From assembly GCF_007049795.1 (NCBI RefSeq), contig NZ_SCFY01000010.1, positions 152,106-216,105 of the forward strand: a DNA stretch of 64,000 nt. Direction: 5' to 3'. The DNA comes from Ectopseudomonas mendocina. Lineage in GTDB: Bacteria > Pseudomonadota > Gammaproteobacteria > Pseudomonadales > Pseudomonadaceae. A program made the translations under genes and the position numbers. Each line of letters begins with the position of its first letter. The first letter of the stretch is position 1. Below, in pieces: positions 45,213 to 53,892 of the stretch. Under the pieces are notes generated by a model. It was not told the origin of the DNA. It searched no databases and was given only the letters and a program-made list of their open reading frames with translations.

Positions 45213-45485
45213 TCAGTTACCGGCGCCGGAACCCGAGCCGTCGCCGCCGCTGCCATCACCCGAACCAGCCCCATCACCACCGGGGTTGCCATCGGTGTTG
45301 GGCCCCTGAACAGGAGGGATGCCCTCACCGTCATCGCCCGGGTTCATCGGATTGGTGTCGCCCGGAGTGGTCGGCGTGGTAGTCCCCGGGGTGCCCGGAG
45401 CATTGGTGTCGCTGCTAGCGAAGGCAGGCAAAGCCATCGCGCCCAGAATCCCGCTCAGCAGCAGTGCAGATAACTTCTTGTTCAT
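45213..45485 (-). CDS. Small exported low-complexity Gly/Asp/Pro/Thr-rich protein
   Basis: A 90-residue protein. Residues 1-23 form a signal peptide (MNKKLSALLLSGILGAMALP then AFA). The rest is disordered: TPGTTTPTTPGDTNP repeats, then GDDGEG and a Gly-Asp-Ser stretch (DGAGSGDGSGGDGSGSG). Acidic and Gly-rich, so it may bind calcium or be a flexible secreted protein. No known family. AGAGG is before the ATG and a terminator follows. Confidence 0.7.
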   Translation of the reverse strand: MNKKLSALLLSGILGAMALPAFASSDTNAPGTPGTTTPTTPGDTNPMNPGDDGEGIPPVQGPNTDGNPGGDGAGSGDGSGGDGSGSGAGN

Positions 45486-45591
45486 GGTTAACCTCTACTT
45501 TCCTGTGAGTGACAGAGTTACTGAGTCACTCTCGGCGGCAGAGGTTCGACAAAAATTGTTTCAGCGCCAACTGGTTCAAATTCACGCGTGA

Positions 45592-46122
45592 TCAAGCAAT
45601 GCGGATCAAGCTCAGGTGGTTGTAAAGGTGCAGCACGTGCGCCTCGGCATACTCGGCATGATCGAGCGCACCGTAGGCAAAGTGCGGTTGTAACTCGCCC
45701 GCGTGACCGACAAAGCGTTCGAACGCCGCCTGCAAGCGCTGCAACGCCAGCACCTGACTGGCCGGTTCACTAAGCGTGGCGGCGCCGGGAATCGCTTCAT
45801 CCAGCGGATGACGCATGGCGCCACGGGAGCTGAACACGGCGAATGCGGCTGTCCCGACGCTGTGGCGAAACCAGGCCGGCTTCAGCTCGGGATAACCGTC
45901 GATGGAATAGTCGATGCTCTGCGCGCAGTGATTGAACACCTCGGCCGGACTCCAGCCACGCAGGCTTTGCAGCGTCTTGCCGTGCAGATCCGCCAACACC
46001 TGGCGCGCGCCCTCCAGGCTGACAGCCGCCGGTCGCGGCCCCGCAGGCAACGCCCAGTAACCAACTCCGAGCGCTGCGACGCCACCGAGCGCAGCGCCTT
46101 TCAACAGGGTACGTCTACGCAT
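45592..46122 (-). CDS. DUF1569 family protein with a Tat-like leader
   Basis: A 176-residue protein. N terminus MRRRTLLKGAALGGVAALGVGYWALP is a Tat-like (RRRTLLK) signal. The mature part has LHGKTLQSLRGWSPAEVFNHCAQSIDYSIDGYP and HRLL-type four-helix DinB-like blocks, with His residues (HCAQ, HLYNHLS) that might bind metal. DUF1569/DinB-like proteins often have a divalent metal site. Its ATG overlaps the alpha/beta-hydrolase stop by 8 bp, so it is third of the operon with the aldolase and hydrolase. Confidence 0.78.
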   Translation of the reverse strand: MRRRTLLKGAALGGVAALGVGYWALPAGPRPAAVSLEGARQVLADLHGKTLQSLRGWSPAEVFNHCAQSIDYSIDGYPELKPAWFRHSVGTAAFAVFSSRGAMRHPLDEAIPGAATLSEPASQVLALQRLQAAFERFVGHAGELQPHFAYGALDHAEYAEAHVLHLYNHLSLIRIA

Positions 46123-47008
46123 GCAAGCTCCTCGCGTGGCGAAATTGCAGGTAATGATCGAGCACCGCAGCCGGCGCTTCCAGCTGCGGATAGTGGCCGA
46201 TGCCGTCGAGCAGCACCGTGTCGGCGTCGGCGATCAACTCACGGTAACGCGTCACCATGTGCGCTCCTGAAATGGGATCGAAGGCGCCATCGATCACCCG
46301 CATCGGCAGGGTCGTCGCCTGCATCGCTGCCACCCAGCGTTGCCGCTGCTGGCGGCGCTCGGACATGTAGCGAATCAGACGATGCATCACCGCCGGGCCG
46401 TTGTTGTAGGCCACCAGTTGCCACAGGGCATCCAGTTCGGCCTCACTGGCCTGGGTGTGCGGGCCGAAGATACGGGCGAAACTCTGCGCCAGCTTACGCC
46501 GCGAAAACAGACGCCCGATCAGCGGTCCCAGCGGCCCGAGCAGCAACTTCTGCACCCGCACCGGATGATGCGTTTCGGGGAACAGGCCGCCGTTGAGGAA
46601 CACGCAACTCGCCAGTTGTAACCGGCCCTCCTGATGCCGCGCGATCAGCTCCTGCGCGACGCTGTCGCCGTAATCATGGGCCAGCACATGCACCGCGCGC
46701 TGCTCGCCGATATGGGCCAATAGAGCCTGCTGCAGGTCGGCCTGCTCCAGCAGGCTATAGGCATGCCCACGCGGCTTGGCCGAATAACCGAAGCCGAGCA
46801 TGTCGCAGGCGATAACCCGGTGACGCTCGGCCAGCGGCGCCCACAGACGATGCCAGTCCCAACTGGCGCTGGGAAAGCCATGAATCAGCAGCAGCGGCTC
46901 GGCATCGGCGTCACCGGCGACCCAGTAACGAATGGCATGGCCGCGAAAATCCAGCGTCCGGCTCTGAGCGCACCAGTCGTCCAGGGCGATGCCTGGCAAG
47001 TCGCTCAC
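46115..47008 (-). CDS. Alpha/beta-hydrolase
   Basis: A 297-residue serine-hydrolase-fold protein. HGFPSASWDWHRLW is the oxyanion loop, VLAHDYGDSVAQELI is the nucleophile elbow with Asp in place of Ser (H-D-Y-G-D), as in haloalkane dehalogenases and epoxide hydrolases, and His of IGHYPQLEAP completes the site. So a dehalogenase/epoxide-hydrolase-like chemistry is plausible. Start GTG 47008 overlaps the upstream aldolase stop in GTGA, proving translational coupling; an ATG at 47059 would lie inside that gene. Confidence 0.84.
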   Translation of the reverse strand: MSDLPGIALDDWCAQSRTLDFRGHAIRYWVAGDADAEPLLLIHGFPSASWDWHRLWAPLAERHRVIACDMLGFGYSAKPRGHAYSLLEQADLQQALLAHIGEQRAVHVLAHDYGDSVAQELIARHQEGRLQLASCVFLNGGLFPETHHPVRVQKLLLGPLGPLIGRLFSRRKLAQSFARIFGPHTQASEAELDALWQLVAYNNGPAVMHRLIRYMSERRQQRQRWVAAMQATTLPMRVIDGAFDPISGAHMVTRYRELIADADTVLLDGIGHYPQLEAPAAVLDHYLQFRHARSLHA

Positions 47009-47790
47009 TGGTCGTAGCCCGGCATTTGCTGGTCGAGCTTGCGCAGCAGCGCCGGCCAAGGCAGCGAGCCCCCCATGCCCTGTGGCGTTTTCATCACACC
47101 GGCGATCATCGCCCGCGCACCGTCGAGAATCTGCTGCGGAATATGGATCAGTTCGGTGCCACCACTCTGCGCCATGATCTGGATCTCGCAGGCACGCTGC
47201 AGGATGAACATGCCCAGGAAAGCGTCGGCGATGCCGCCGAAAGCAGTAAGCAAGCCATGGTTGGGCAGGATCATGAAGTTCTTGTCGCCCAGATCCGCCT
47301 GCAGCCGCGCCTTCTCGTCATGATTCAGCGCCACCCCTTCATAGCCGTGGTAGGCCAGGCTGGCGAGGACGAACAGCGACTGCTGCGACAGCGGCAGCAA
47401 GCCCTGCTTCTGCGCCGATACGGCGATACCGGCAGGCGTATGGATGTGCAGTACGCAGCCGACGTCGTGGCGCACCTCGTGCACGGCGCTGTGGATGGTG
47501 TAGCCGGCCGGGTTGATGTCGAACGGGCTGTCCATCAACTTGTTGCCCGCCAGATCGACCTTGATCAGGCTCGACGCGGTGATTTCGTGAAACATCAGGC
47601 CATAGGGGTTGATGAGGAAATCTTCGGTGCCCGGAATCTTGGCGGAGATGTGGGTGAAGATCAGGTCGTCCCAGCCATAGAGGGCGATCAGTCGGTAGCA
47701 GGCAGCGAGATCGACGCGCGCGCGCCATTCGGCCTCGGAAACCAGATTCTTCACAGCAGGGAGTTTCAGCGGAGCATTCACGGCGGTCAC
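47005..47790 (-). CDS. Class II aldolase/adducin-domain protein
   Basis: A 261-residue protein with the fuculose-aldolase fold. Zinc-binding His are visible in HIHTPAG and in the LPNHGLL block; the DLIFTHISAKIPG start and NPYGLMFHEITASSL are conserved. It belongs to the group of class II aldolase-like enzymes in which aldolase activity is not always shown. It heads the three-gene unit with the alpha/beta-hydrolase and DUF1569 protein. Following gap 47791-47969 contains nothing recognisable. Confidence 0.85.
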   Translation of the reverse strand: MTAVNAPLKLPAVKNLVSEAEWRARVDLAACYRLIALYGWDDLIFTHISAKIPGTEDFLINPYGLMFHEITASSLIKVDLAGNKLMDSPFDINPAGYTIHSAVHEVRHDVGCVLHIHTPAGIAVSAQKQGLLPLSQQSLFVLASLAYHGYEGVALNHDEKARLQADLGDKNFMILPNHGLLTAFGGIADAFLGMFILQRACEIQIMAQSGGTELIHIPQQILDGARAMIAGVMKTPQGMGGSLPWPALLRKLDQQMPGYDQ

Positions 47791-47969
47791 CTCGATATTC
47801 TTGTTGATCGGTGGTGTCCGCAGTCTAGCCAGACGCGCCGCTGGCGGTAGTTGCCCTGGCAGCCATCTTGATGGCTTTGCAGGTCACGGCGCTGGCGCGC
47901 CGCGGTGCGATGGTGAGGTATTCGCCGCTTTTATCGGCCGCTCATACCTGCTCGGGGTATTGGGGCATG

Positions 47970-48419
47970 TCAGGCCTTCAGCGCAGCAGCGAATGCTTGC
48001 AGCCAGGGCTCGGCATCGGTTTCCGGGGTCACCGTCTCACTGGAATCCAGGCGCAGCATCTCTACCACTTCGCGCAGACCCAGCTCGGCATACAGCTCAC
48101 GAATCAGCTCGCCGCCGCCGCAGAAGGTGTCGTAGCTGGAGTCGCCCAGCGCCAGCACCGCAGCCGGTTTGCCGCTCCAGGCCGGAAAGCGGTCACGGAT
48201 TTCGCTGTACAGCGGCAGCAGGTTGTCAGGCAACTCGCCCATGCCGGTGGTGGACGTCACGGTGAGAAACGCGTCCGGCGCGAAGGCCAGCAACTCCTCG
48301 AGGCTCATATTCGCTTTGTGCCAGGCATCCAACCCGGCGGCCTTGAGCTGGCGCTCGGCGTGGCGTGCAACTTCTTCGGCTGTACCGTAGACCGACCCCG
48401 AGACAATGGCGACTTTCAT
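47970..48419 (-). CDS. Flavodoxin
   Basis: A 149-residue FMN-binding protein. MKVAIVSGSVYGTAEEVARHAE is the phosphate-binding loop, VTSTTGMGELPDNL the isoalloxazine-side loop, and ALGDSSYDTFCGGG the third. The short-chain type (MioC/YqcA-like). It shuttles electrons from NADPH reductases under oxidative or iron-limited stress. Start ATG 48419; an upstream ATG at 49106 would read through other genes. Confidence 0.9.
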   Translation of the reverse strand: MKVAIVSGSVYGTAEEVARHAERQLKAAGLDAWHKANMSLEELLAFAPDAFLTVTSTTGMGELPDNLLPLYSEIRDRFPAWSGKPAAVLALGDSSYDTFCGGGELIRELYAELGLREVVEMLRLDSSETVTPETDAEPWLQAFAAALKA

Positions 48420-48521
48420 GACAACTCCGGAAACAGGAAAAACGCCGCGCATTATGCCGCAAGTGGACAGCCCGACCCGATGTTTTAGAATGCAGCGCAT
48501 ATCCATCGCGGAACCGGACTC

Positions 48522-48968
48522 ATGATCAATGCCAAACTGCTGCAACTGGTAGTAGACGCCTCCAACGATGGAATCGTGGTGGCCGAGCAGGAGGGCGAAG
48601 ACAATATCCTGATCTACGCCAACGCGGCATTCGAACGCCTGACTGGCTACACCAGCGATGACATCCTCTACCAGGACTGCCGCTTCCTGCAGGGCAGTGA
48701 CCGGGCCCAGTTCGGCTTGCAGGTCATTCGCGAAGCCGTCAAGGCCAGCAAACCCTGCCGACAGATCATCCGCAACTACCGCAAGGACGGCAGCGCCTTC
48801 TGGAACGAGCTGTCGATCACTCCAGTGCTCAATGAAAGCGACCAACTGACCTACTACATCGGCATCCAGAAGGATGTCACCGAACAGGTCGAAGCCAAGC
48901 AGCGCGTACGCGAGTTGGAGGTGGAAGTAGCGGAGCTGAAGGCCGAACTGGCGCGTCTGAAAAGCTGA
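48522..48968 (+). CDS. Short LOV-domain blue-light photoreceptor
   Basis: A 148-residue PAS/LOV protein. The flavin-binding LOV signature is present: the photoactive Cys53 in YQDCRFLQG (family consensus NCRFLQ), the flavin-contacting NELSITPV near 95-105 and IGIQKDVTEQ. A C-terminal helix (about residues 118-148; RELEVEVAELKAELARL) is a coiled coil for dimerisation. It strongly resembles short LOV proteins of pseudomonads such as PpSB1-LOV, in which Cys53 occupies the same position. With no output domain it acts through dimerisation or partner contact. The nearby MerR/LitR-like gene suggests that partner. Confidence 0.92.
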   Translation: MINAKLLQLVVDASNDGIVVAEQEGEDNILIYANAAFERLTGYTSDDILYQDCRFLQGSDRAQFGLQVIREAVKASKPCRQIIRNYRKDGSAFWNELSITPVLNESDQLTYYIGIQKDVTEQVEAKQRVRELEVEVAELKAELARLKS

Positions 48969-49034
48969 TGAACGGATAAAACTATCGTCTGGCGCGGCAG
49001 TCGGAAGGGTTTGCCCCCTTGCAGTATTTACTCC

Positions 49035-49643
49035 ATGCAAAGCGACCCGCTGCTGACTCAGGACGAACTGGATTTCCTCCAGAAGATCCTCTTCAAACCT
49101 CCGCAAAAGCGGCGCTCTACCGCAGCGCCGCAGTTGGCTCTGGGCGATCGACTCAGTGAGCTTCTGGCTCGTCTGGGCAACGAAGAGCAGCTAAGCCTGG
49201 ACACCCATACCGACAATCAGCATCTGAGCTTTCCCCTGCACCTGATTCAGGACGACCACAGCCAGTCGCGCCTGGAACTGGGGGCCCCGCTGATCTTCGA
49301 ACAAGGGGTGAACGAACGCCCATGGCGCCTCGTTCTACCCACTGCGCTGACACTACTGGACAGCAGCGACCAGCCCAGCGGCCTGAAGGCGCTGGAGCTA
49401 TCGAACAATGGAGTTCTGGTGGAATACAGCAAAGCAGGCATGCCGGCCAAGGATCAGTTGCTACAGCTGATCTTGCCTCAGGAGCGTCGCGTTCAACTGC
49501 GCGCACAGCTGGCAAGACGTGTCAGCCAGACGTGTTACGCCTACAGCCTGCAGACGCTACATGAAGAAGATGAACAGACCCTGCGTCAGTACCTGTTCGA
49601 ACAGCACAACGAACAACAACCGCAGACCGTAGCAGCCAACTGA
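49035..49643 (+). CDS. PilZ-like domain protein
   Basis: A 202-residue protein with an N-terminal short helix DPLLTQDELDFLQKILF similar to motor-switch proteins, and a C-terminal PilZ-like beta barrel (RPWRLVLPTALTLLDSSDQ; LELSNNGVLVEYSK, which lacks the usual Asp and may not bind c-di-GMP). It follows the LOV gene by 66 bp on the same strand and is convergent with the LitR-like regulator. Role unknown. Confidence 0.7.
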   Translation: MQSDPLLTQDELDFLQKILFKPPQKRRSTAAPQLALGDRLSELLARLGNEEQLSLDTHTDNQHLSFPLHLIQDDHSQSRLELGAPLIFEQGVNERPWRLVLPTALTLLDSSDQPSGLKALELSNNGVLVEYSKAGMPAKDQLLQLILPQERRVQLRAQLARRVSQTCYAYSLQTLHEEDEQTLRQYLFEQHNEQQPQTVAAN

Positions 49644-49664
49644 GACTCAGCAGCCAGGGCCATC

Positions 49665-50630
49665 TCAGGTATCGAGATGGCCAGCCAGGAACTGCTGCAG
49701 ACGACGCTGCATCAGACGCCCTTCGTTACCCAGGCACGCGATGGGCGAGCCGGCCAAGCTCTCCTCCGCCAGATCGGCACTATCTCCGGCCAGCAGCACC
49801 GGACATTCCAGACCAAGCGCGAGACGCGCCAGTTGCCGCGGAAATTCATCACCTGGCGGCTGATTGCTGAAAACCACCAGCGCCTGCGGCTGCATGCGTT
49901 CGCAAACCAGGGCCAGATCGGCCATCGGAACACCGGGCCCCATCACCGCCACGTCGATGTCCTGATTGCCCAACAGCAACGCAGCAACCAGCAGCTCAAG
50001 CTCTCGGCAGTGGCCAGGTAGCGCCACCAGTAGCACGCGCTCACGCGAATCATCGCGTCCCAGTTGCAGCCGTTGCCAGCAACGCCCACGCAGGAAGCCG
50101 TCGAGCATCAGCCACTCGCCGCGCTGACCGACTTCGTCCTGACGCAGCAGAAGCTCCTGCCAGACCGGCATAAAGATGCTCTGAAATACCACCTGCAGTG
50201 GATAGCAGGAGAAAATCTGCCCGTACACACGCTCAAGACGAGACTCATCGAAGTTCTGCAGCGCGCCGCGCAGTTGATCCTGCCACTGACTCCAGTCGTC
50301 GCTGCTAGCGTCGTTATGGGCGGGCGTGGCGACACTGCGGCTGCTGGCGCTCTTGGCCAGGATCGAACCGACCTTGCTGACCGCGACGCCACGCTCGATC
50401 CAGGCGAGGATGCTGCGCACCGCGTCGATGTCGGCCTGCGAATACAGGCGATGGCCGCTATCGGTCCGTGTCGGCTGAATCAGGCCGTAACGCCGCTCCC
50501 AGGCACGCAGGGTGACCGGATTGACACCGGTAAGGCGGGAAACCTCGCGAATGGGGAACAGCTCTTCCTGTTTCAAAGCGCTGGACGCGAGCGATGTGAC
50601 GGAGGCGAGTTCGGGCATGGCTTCGGGCAT
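49665..50630 (-). CDS. LitR/CarH-type MerR regulator, class II (no B12 ligands)
   Basis: A 321-residue regulator. The MerR helix-turn-helix is FPIREVSRLTGVNPVTLRAWERRYGLIQPTRT, followed by a four-helix segment and a Rossmann-like half that corresponds to the B12-binding module of CarH/LitR. The residues that bind adenosylcobalamin are absent: the DxHxxG motif is replaced by LPGHCRE, and the Wx9EH motif reads QRGEWLM. Class II LitR proteins (PplR of P. putida) lack B12 and depend on another photoreceptor; a short LOV gene is 0.7 kb away. ATG 50630 chosen (an ATG at 50687 is possible). A single TGTACA half-site is at 50692-50697 upstream; the 299-bp gap to 50986 holds nothing else obvious. Confidence 0.85.
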   Translation of the reverse strand: MPEAMPELASVTSLASSALKQEELFPIREVSRLTGVNPVTLRAWERRYGLIQPTRTDSGHRLYSQADIDAVRSILAWIERGVAVSKVGSILAKSASSRSVATPAHNDASSDDWSQWQDQLRGALQNFDESRLERVYGQIFSCYPLQVVFQSIFMPVWQELLLRQDEVGQRGEWLMLDGFLRGRCWQRLQLGRDDSRERVLLVALPGHCRELELLVAALLLGNQDIDVAVMGPGVPMADLALVCERMQPQALVVFSNQPPGDEFPRQLARLALGLECPVLLAGDSADLAEESLAGSPIACLGNEGRLMQRRLQQFLAGHLDT

Positions 50631-50986
50631 CACGGCAACGAATATTGGGCGATTGTAACCCAGCAACTGCTCACTGGCATTGTGCAAGATATGTACAAAA
50701 CCATACCAAGCACAACAACAAGGATAACGGCAGCCTCAAGCGCGATGTTTATCCATGCCTGGCGCCCTTCACCGAACCATCGCACACAGCCCATGCCCTT
50801 GAATGGTGCAAATCCCGCCCAAGGTTTCTCCTTTAACCCGTCTGGAGCCCCTTGTCAGGCGGGGCTGGCTAATTTTCACGAAACGGGAATAATCCTTGCT
50901 GCAATTTTCGTCGAGCACACTACCCCCGTGCGCGATCGCGCCCTACGCCACACCCCGGCTGACGGCAATACTCGAGGAGATACACA

Positions 50987-51553
50987 ATGTCCCCCGTAAC
51001 CCTGATGGTGGCGCGCCGCGTCGCCAATGGTCGTTATCACGACTTCATCGCCTGGCTGCGTGAAGGCGAACACCTGGCCACCGACTTTCCGGGCTATCTC
51101 GGCTCCGGCGTGCTGGCACCGCCCGCCGATGACGATGAGTTTCAGATCGTCTTCCGCTTCAGCGACGAACAGACCATGGCCTCCTGGGAGCATTCCGCTT
51201 CGCGCCAGGCGTGGCTGCAGCGTGGTGCGGGACTTTTCGCCCAACCGCAGGAAAAGCGCGCAGTCGGCCTCGATGCCTGGTTCGGCAGCGCCCACCGCCA
51301 AGCTCCGCGCTGGAAGCAAAGCGTGGCGATCTGGCTGGCGTTCTTTCCGGTGTCGCTGGCTTTCAATCTGCTGTTCGGCCCCTGGCTTGCCGACCTGTCG
51401 CTGGTAACCCGCGTACTGCTGTCGACGCTGGCCCTGACGCCCCTGATGACCTACCTGTTCATTCCGCTGTCCACGCGCCTGCTGGAACCCTGGCTGCAGG
51501 GCAACTACCCGCAGCGCCTGAGCCGACGCGCCGCCAGCCTCGGTAAATCCTGA
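50987..51553 (+). CDS. Antibiotic-biosynthesis-monooxygenase (ABM) domain membrane protein
   Basis: A 188-residue protein. Residues 1-95 form an ABM-like ferredoxin-fold domain (VTLMVARRVANGRYHDFIAWLREGEHLATDFPGYL; FQIVFRFSDEQTMASWEHS), and residues 105-165 two membrane helices. ABM folds bind haem or quinols in some proteins; the role here is unknown. It lies between the LitR-like regulator and folM, with a terminator after it, and CGAGGAGA before the ATG. Confidence 0.78.
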   Translation: MSPVTLMVARRVANGRYHDFIAWLREGEHLATDFPGYLGSGVLAPPADDDEFQIVFRFSDEQTMASWEHSASRQAWLQRGAGLFAQPQEKRAVGLDAWFGSAHRQAPRWKQSVAIWLAFFPVSLAFNLLFGPWLADLSLVTRVLLSTLALTPLMTYLFIPLSTRLLEPWLQGNYPQRLSRRAASLGKS

Positions 51554-51570
51554 TCGCTCCCTCCTCCCCC

Positions 51571-51600
51571 ATCGGCCAGCCTCGCGCTGGCCGATTTCGT
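51571..51600 (+). terminator. Rho-independent terminator after the ABM gene
   Basis: Ten-base-pair stem (ATCGGCCAGC / GCTGGCCGAT, loop CTCGC) followed by TTCGTT, starting 18 bases after the stop codon. It isolates the ABM gene from folM. Confidence 0.82.
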
Positions 51601-51619
51601 TGTACAAGCCGCCGACACC

Positions 51620-51643
51620 TATACAAAAACAACAATCCGTACA
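51620..51643 (+). promoter_or_regulatory. LitR/PplR-type operator, upstream copy
   Basis: TATACA-N12-CGTACA agrees at 11 of 12 positions with T(G/A)TACA-N12-TGTA(C/T)A, the consensus I recall for the P. putida class II LitR protein PplR1. It lies 226 bp before the folM start. A third TGTACA half-site is at 51601-51606. Confidence 0.5.
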
Positions 51644-51751
51644 AGTAAAGTATAGAAAGCGCCTACCCAGAACTCCGGTAAAAAGCCTTTAAACTCAGTC
51701 AAATAGGCTTACACACCGACCCTCATAGCAAAAACACATGGCACGCACGAT

Positions 51752-51775
51752 TGTACAAGCTGCAGCTCTGGTATA
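51752..51775 (+). promoter_or_regulatory. LitR/PplR-type operator with overlapping -10, downstream copy
   Basis: TGTACA-N12-GGTATA agrees at 11 of 12 positions with T(G/A)TACA-N12-TGTA(C/T)A. A -10-like TATAAC (51772-51777) overlaps its right half, 92 bp before the folM start, which is how MerR-type regulators usually act. It is the most likely operator of the folM-folE-folX operon. Confidence 0.55.
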
Positions 51776-51868
51776 ACTTTATCCGAGGTCTGCCGAGTAT
51801 CGCCTGTCACGGGTCAAGTGACCTGAGACGTAAACGTCCGGCCTTTCCATTTTTCATGCGAGTCGCAC

Positions 51869-52579
51869 ATGAGCGCTGCCAGCTTTCCCATCCTGATTAC
51901 CGGCGCCGGCCAGCGAGTGGGCCTCTACTGTGCCGAGCGCCTGCTCGACGCGGGCCAGCCGGTGATCATCAGCTACCGCCAGGAGCGCGACAGCATCGCG
52001 CAGCTGCGTGAGCGTGGCGCCGTCGCCTTGCAGGCCGACTTCAGTGACGAGACCGGCATTCTGGCTTTCATCGAACAACTCAAGGCGCAGTGCAACGGCC
52101 TGCGCGCGATCGTGCACAACGCCTCGGATTGGCTGGCCGAAACTCCCGGCGAAGAAGCCGATGCCTTCCGCCAGCTGTTCAGCGTGCACATGCTCGCGCC
52201 CTACCTGATCAATCTGCACTGCAGTGACCTGCTGCTGCAGTCGGAACAGGCCGATATCGTTCACGTCAGCGATGACGTGGTACGCAAGGGCAGCGCCAAT
52301 CGCCCCGCCTACTGCGCCAGCAAGGCAGGCCTGGAAAGCCTGACGCTATCGTTCGCCGCACGTCTGGCGCCGCGCATCAAGGTCAATACCATCGCCCCGG
52401 CCTTGCTGATGTTCAACACTGACGATGACGACACCTACCGTACCAAGACGCTGGCCAAATCGGCGCTGGGCATAGAACCCGGCCCGCAGGCCTTCTACCA
52501 GACCTTGCGCTACCTGCTGGACAACTCCTACGTAACCGGAACCACCCTTACCCTCAACGGCGGCCGCCACCTCAAGTGA
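51869..52579 (+). CDS. folM: Dihydromonapterin reductase FolM
   Basis: A 236-residue SDR of the FolM type: [23 protein letters not shown] cofactor site, VHNASDWL (NNAG-like), and [14 protein letters not shown] with catalytic Tyr-x3-Lys. FolM reduces dihydromonapterin to tetrahydromonapterin (and dihydrofolate weakly). folE and folX, the rest of the monapterin pathway, follow. It is the first gene of the operon and its upstream region holds two LitR-like operators. Confidence 0.9.
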   Translation: MSAASFPILITGAGQRVGLYCAERLLDAGQPVIISYRQERDSIAQLRERGAVALQADFSDETGILAFIEQLKAQCNGLRAIVHNASDWLAETPGEEADAFRQLFSVHMLAPYLINLHCSDLLLQSEQADIVHVSDDVVRKGSANRPAYCASKAGLESLTLSFAARLAPRIKVNTIAPALLMFNTDDDDTYRTKTLAKSALGIEPGPQAFYQTLRYLLDNSYVTGTTLTLNGGRHLK

Positions 52580-52601
52580 CGCGGCTGCTCAGGACACTGC
52601 C

Positions 52602-53162
52602 ATGAGCCAACCTCTTTCCCAGCAATACCGCGAGATTCTCGTAGGCCTCGGTGAAAACCCGGAGCGCGAAGGTCTGCTCGATACACCCAAACGTGCCGCG
52701 AAGGCCATGCAGTATCTGTGTCATGGTTACCAGCAGTCGTTGGACGAGATCGTCAACGGCGCGCTGTTTGAGTCCGACAATGACGAGATGGTGATCGTCA
52801 AGGACATCGAGCTGTACTCGCTGTGCGAACACCACCTGCTGCCCTTCATCGGCAAGGCACATGTCGCCTACATCCCCACCGGCAAGGTACTCGGGCTGTC
52901 CAAGGTGGCACGCATCGTCGACATGTACGCACGGCGCCTGCAGATCCAGGAAAACCTCACCAAGCAGATCGCCGATGCCATCCAGCAGGTGACCAACGCC
53001 GCTGGCGTCGCGGTGGTGATCGAGGCCAAGCACATGTGCATGATGATGCGTGGTGTGGAGAAGCAGAACTCGGTGATGAGCAGCTCGGTGATGCTTGGCG
53101 CTTTCCGCGAGTCCTGCAACACTCGCCACGAATTTCTGCAACTGATCGGACGGAACAACTAA
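52602..53162 (+). CDS. folE: GTP cyclohydrolase I
   Basis: A 186-residue enzyme that opens GTP to dihydroneopterin triphosphate, the start of pterin and folate synthesis. Zinc ligands lie in [10 protein letters not shown] and CNTRHEF; other conserved blocks are [28 protein letters not shown] and [16 protein letters not shown]. It is the short (about 180-aa) type. Its stop codon overlaps the folX start by one base. Confidence 0.95.
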   Translation: MSQPLSQQYREILVGLGENPEREGLLDTPKRAAKAMQYLCHGYQQSLDEIVNGALFESDNDEMVIVKDIELYSLCEHHLLPFIGKAHVAYIPTGKVLGLSKVARIVDMYARRLQIQENLTKQIADAIQQVTNAAGVAVVIEAKHMCMMMRGVEKQNSVMSSSVMLGAFRESCNTRHEFLQLIGRNN

Positions 53163-53533
53163 TGCCGCGACTGGAACCCGGAATGGCGCGTATCCGCGTC
53201 AAGGACCTGCGCCTGCGCACCTACATCGGCATCAAGGAAGAAGAGATCAACAACAAGCAGGACGTGTTGATCAACCTGACCATCCTCTACCCCGCCGTCG
53301 ATGCGGTAGAGGTCAACGACATTGAGCATGCGCTGAACTACCGCACCATCACCAAGGCGATCATCGCCCATGTCGAAGGCAATCGCTTCGCCCTGCTCGA
53401 GCGCCTGACCCAGGAAATCCTAGACCTGGTGATGACCCATCAGGCCGTGCGTTACGCCGAAGTGGAAGTGGACAAACCGCATGCCCTGCGTTTCGCCGAG
53501 TCGGTATCCATCACCCTGGCCGGCCATCGCTGA
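53162..53533 (+). CDS. folX: Dihydroneopterin triphosphate 2'-epimerase
   Basis: A 123-residue protein of the FolB/FolX fold: [26 protein letters not shown], followed by [31 protein letters not shown] and the [20 protein letters not shown] block. The context with folE and folM, and the FolX-like [13 protein letters not shown] end, favour FolX over FolB. It converts dihydroneopterin triphosphate to the monapterin epimer. Overlaps folE by one base (TAATG). Confidence 0.9.
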   Translation: MPRLEPGMARIRVKDLRLRTYIGIKEEEINNKQDVLINLTILYPAVDAVEVNDIEHALNYRTITKAIIAHVEGNRFALLERLTQEILDLVMTHQAVRYAEVEVDKPHALRFAESVSITLAGHR

Positions 53534-53598
53534 CAGCGGCTTGTCGCTCTCCGGCAAGGCTCTTATCATCGCCGCCACCTAATCCCGGAGAGCCCACC

Positions 53599-53892
53599 AT
53601 GACCGAGCAAGAACGCCTCGAACTGGAAGCTGCAGCCTTTCGCGCACTGGTGCAGCACCTGCGCAGCCGTCCTGACGTGCAGAACATCGACCTGATGAAC
53701 CTGGCTGGTTTCTGCCGCAACTGCCTGTCCAAGTGGTACAAGGCCGCCGCCGACGACTTCGGTGTCGAGGTCAGCGCCGACCAGGCCCGCGAGACCGTCT
53801 ACGGCATGCCCTATGCCGACTGGAAGGCCAAGTATCAGAAAGAAGCCTCGGCCGAGCAGAACGCTGCATTTGCAAAAGGAAAGCATCAATGA
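53599..53892 (+). CDS. DUF1244 family protein
   Basis: A 97-residue soluble protein with the DUF1244 signature: AAFRALVQHLRSRPDVQNIDLMNLAGFCRNCLSKW and YGMPYADWKAKYQ. The CRNC pair might bind metal or form a disulfide. CCCGGAGA stands before the ATG. It overlaps the next gene by 4 bp. Function unknown; its place in the fol operon suggests a link to it. Confidence 0.85.
   Translation: MTEQERLELEAAAFRALVQHLRSRPDVQNIDLMNLAGFCRNCLSKWYKAAADDFGVEVSADQARETVYGMPYADWKAKYQKEASAEQNAAFAKGKHQ

Noticed and set aside
45555..45590. tRNA T-arm-like sequence GGTTCAAATTC
   Set aside because: No acceptor stem, anticodon arm or CCA-adjacent pairing around it.
50692..50697. TGTACA half-site upstream of the LitR-like gene as an operator
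   Set aside because: No second half at the required 12-base spacing on either side.
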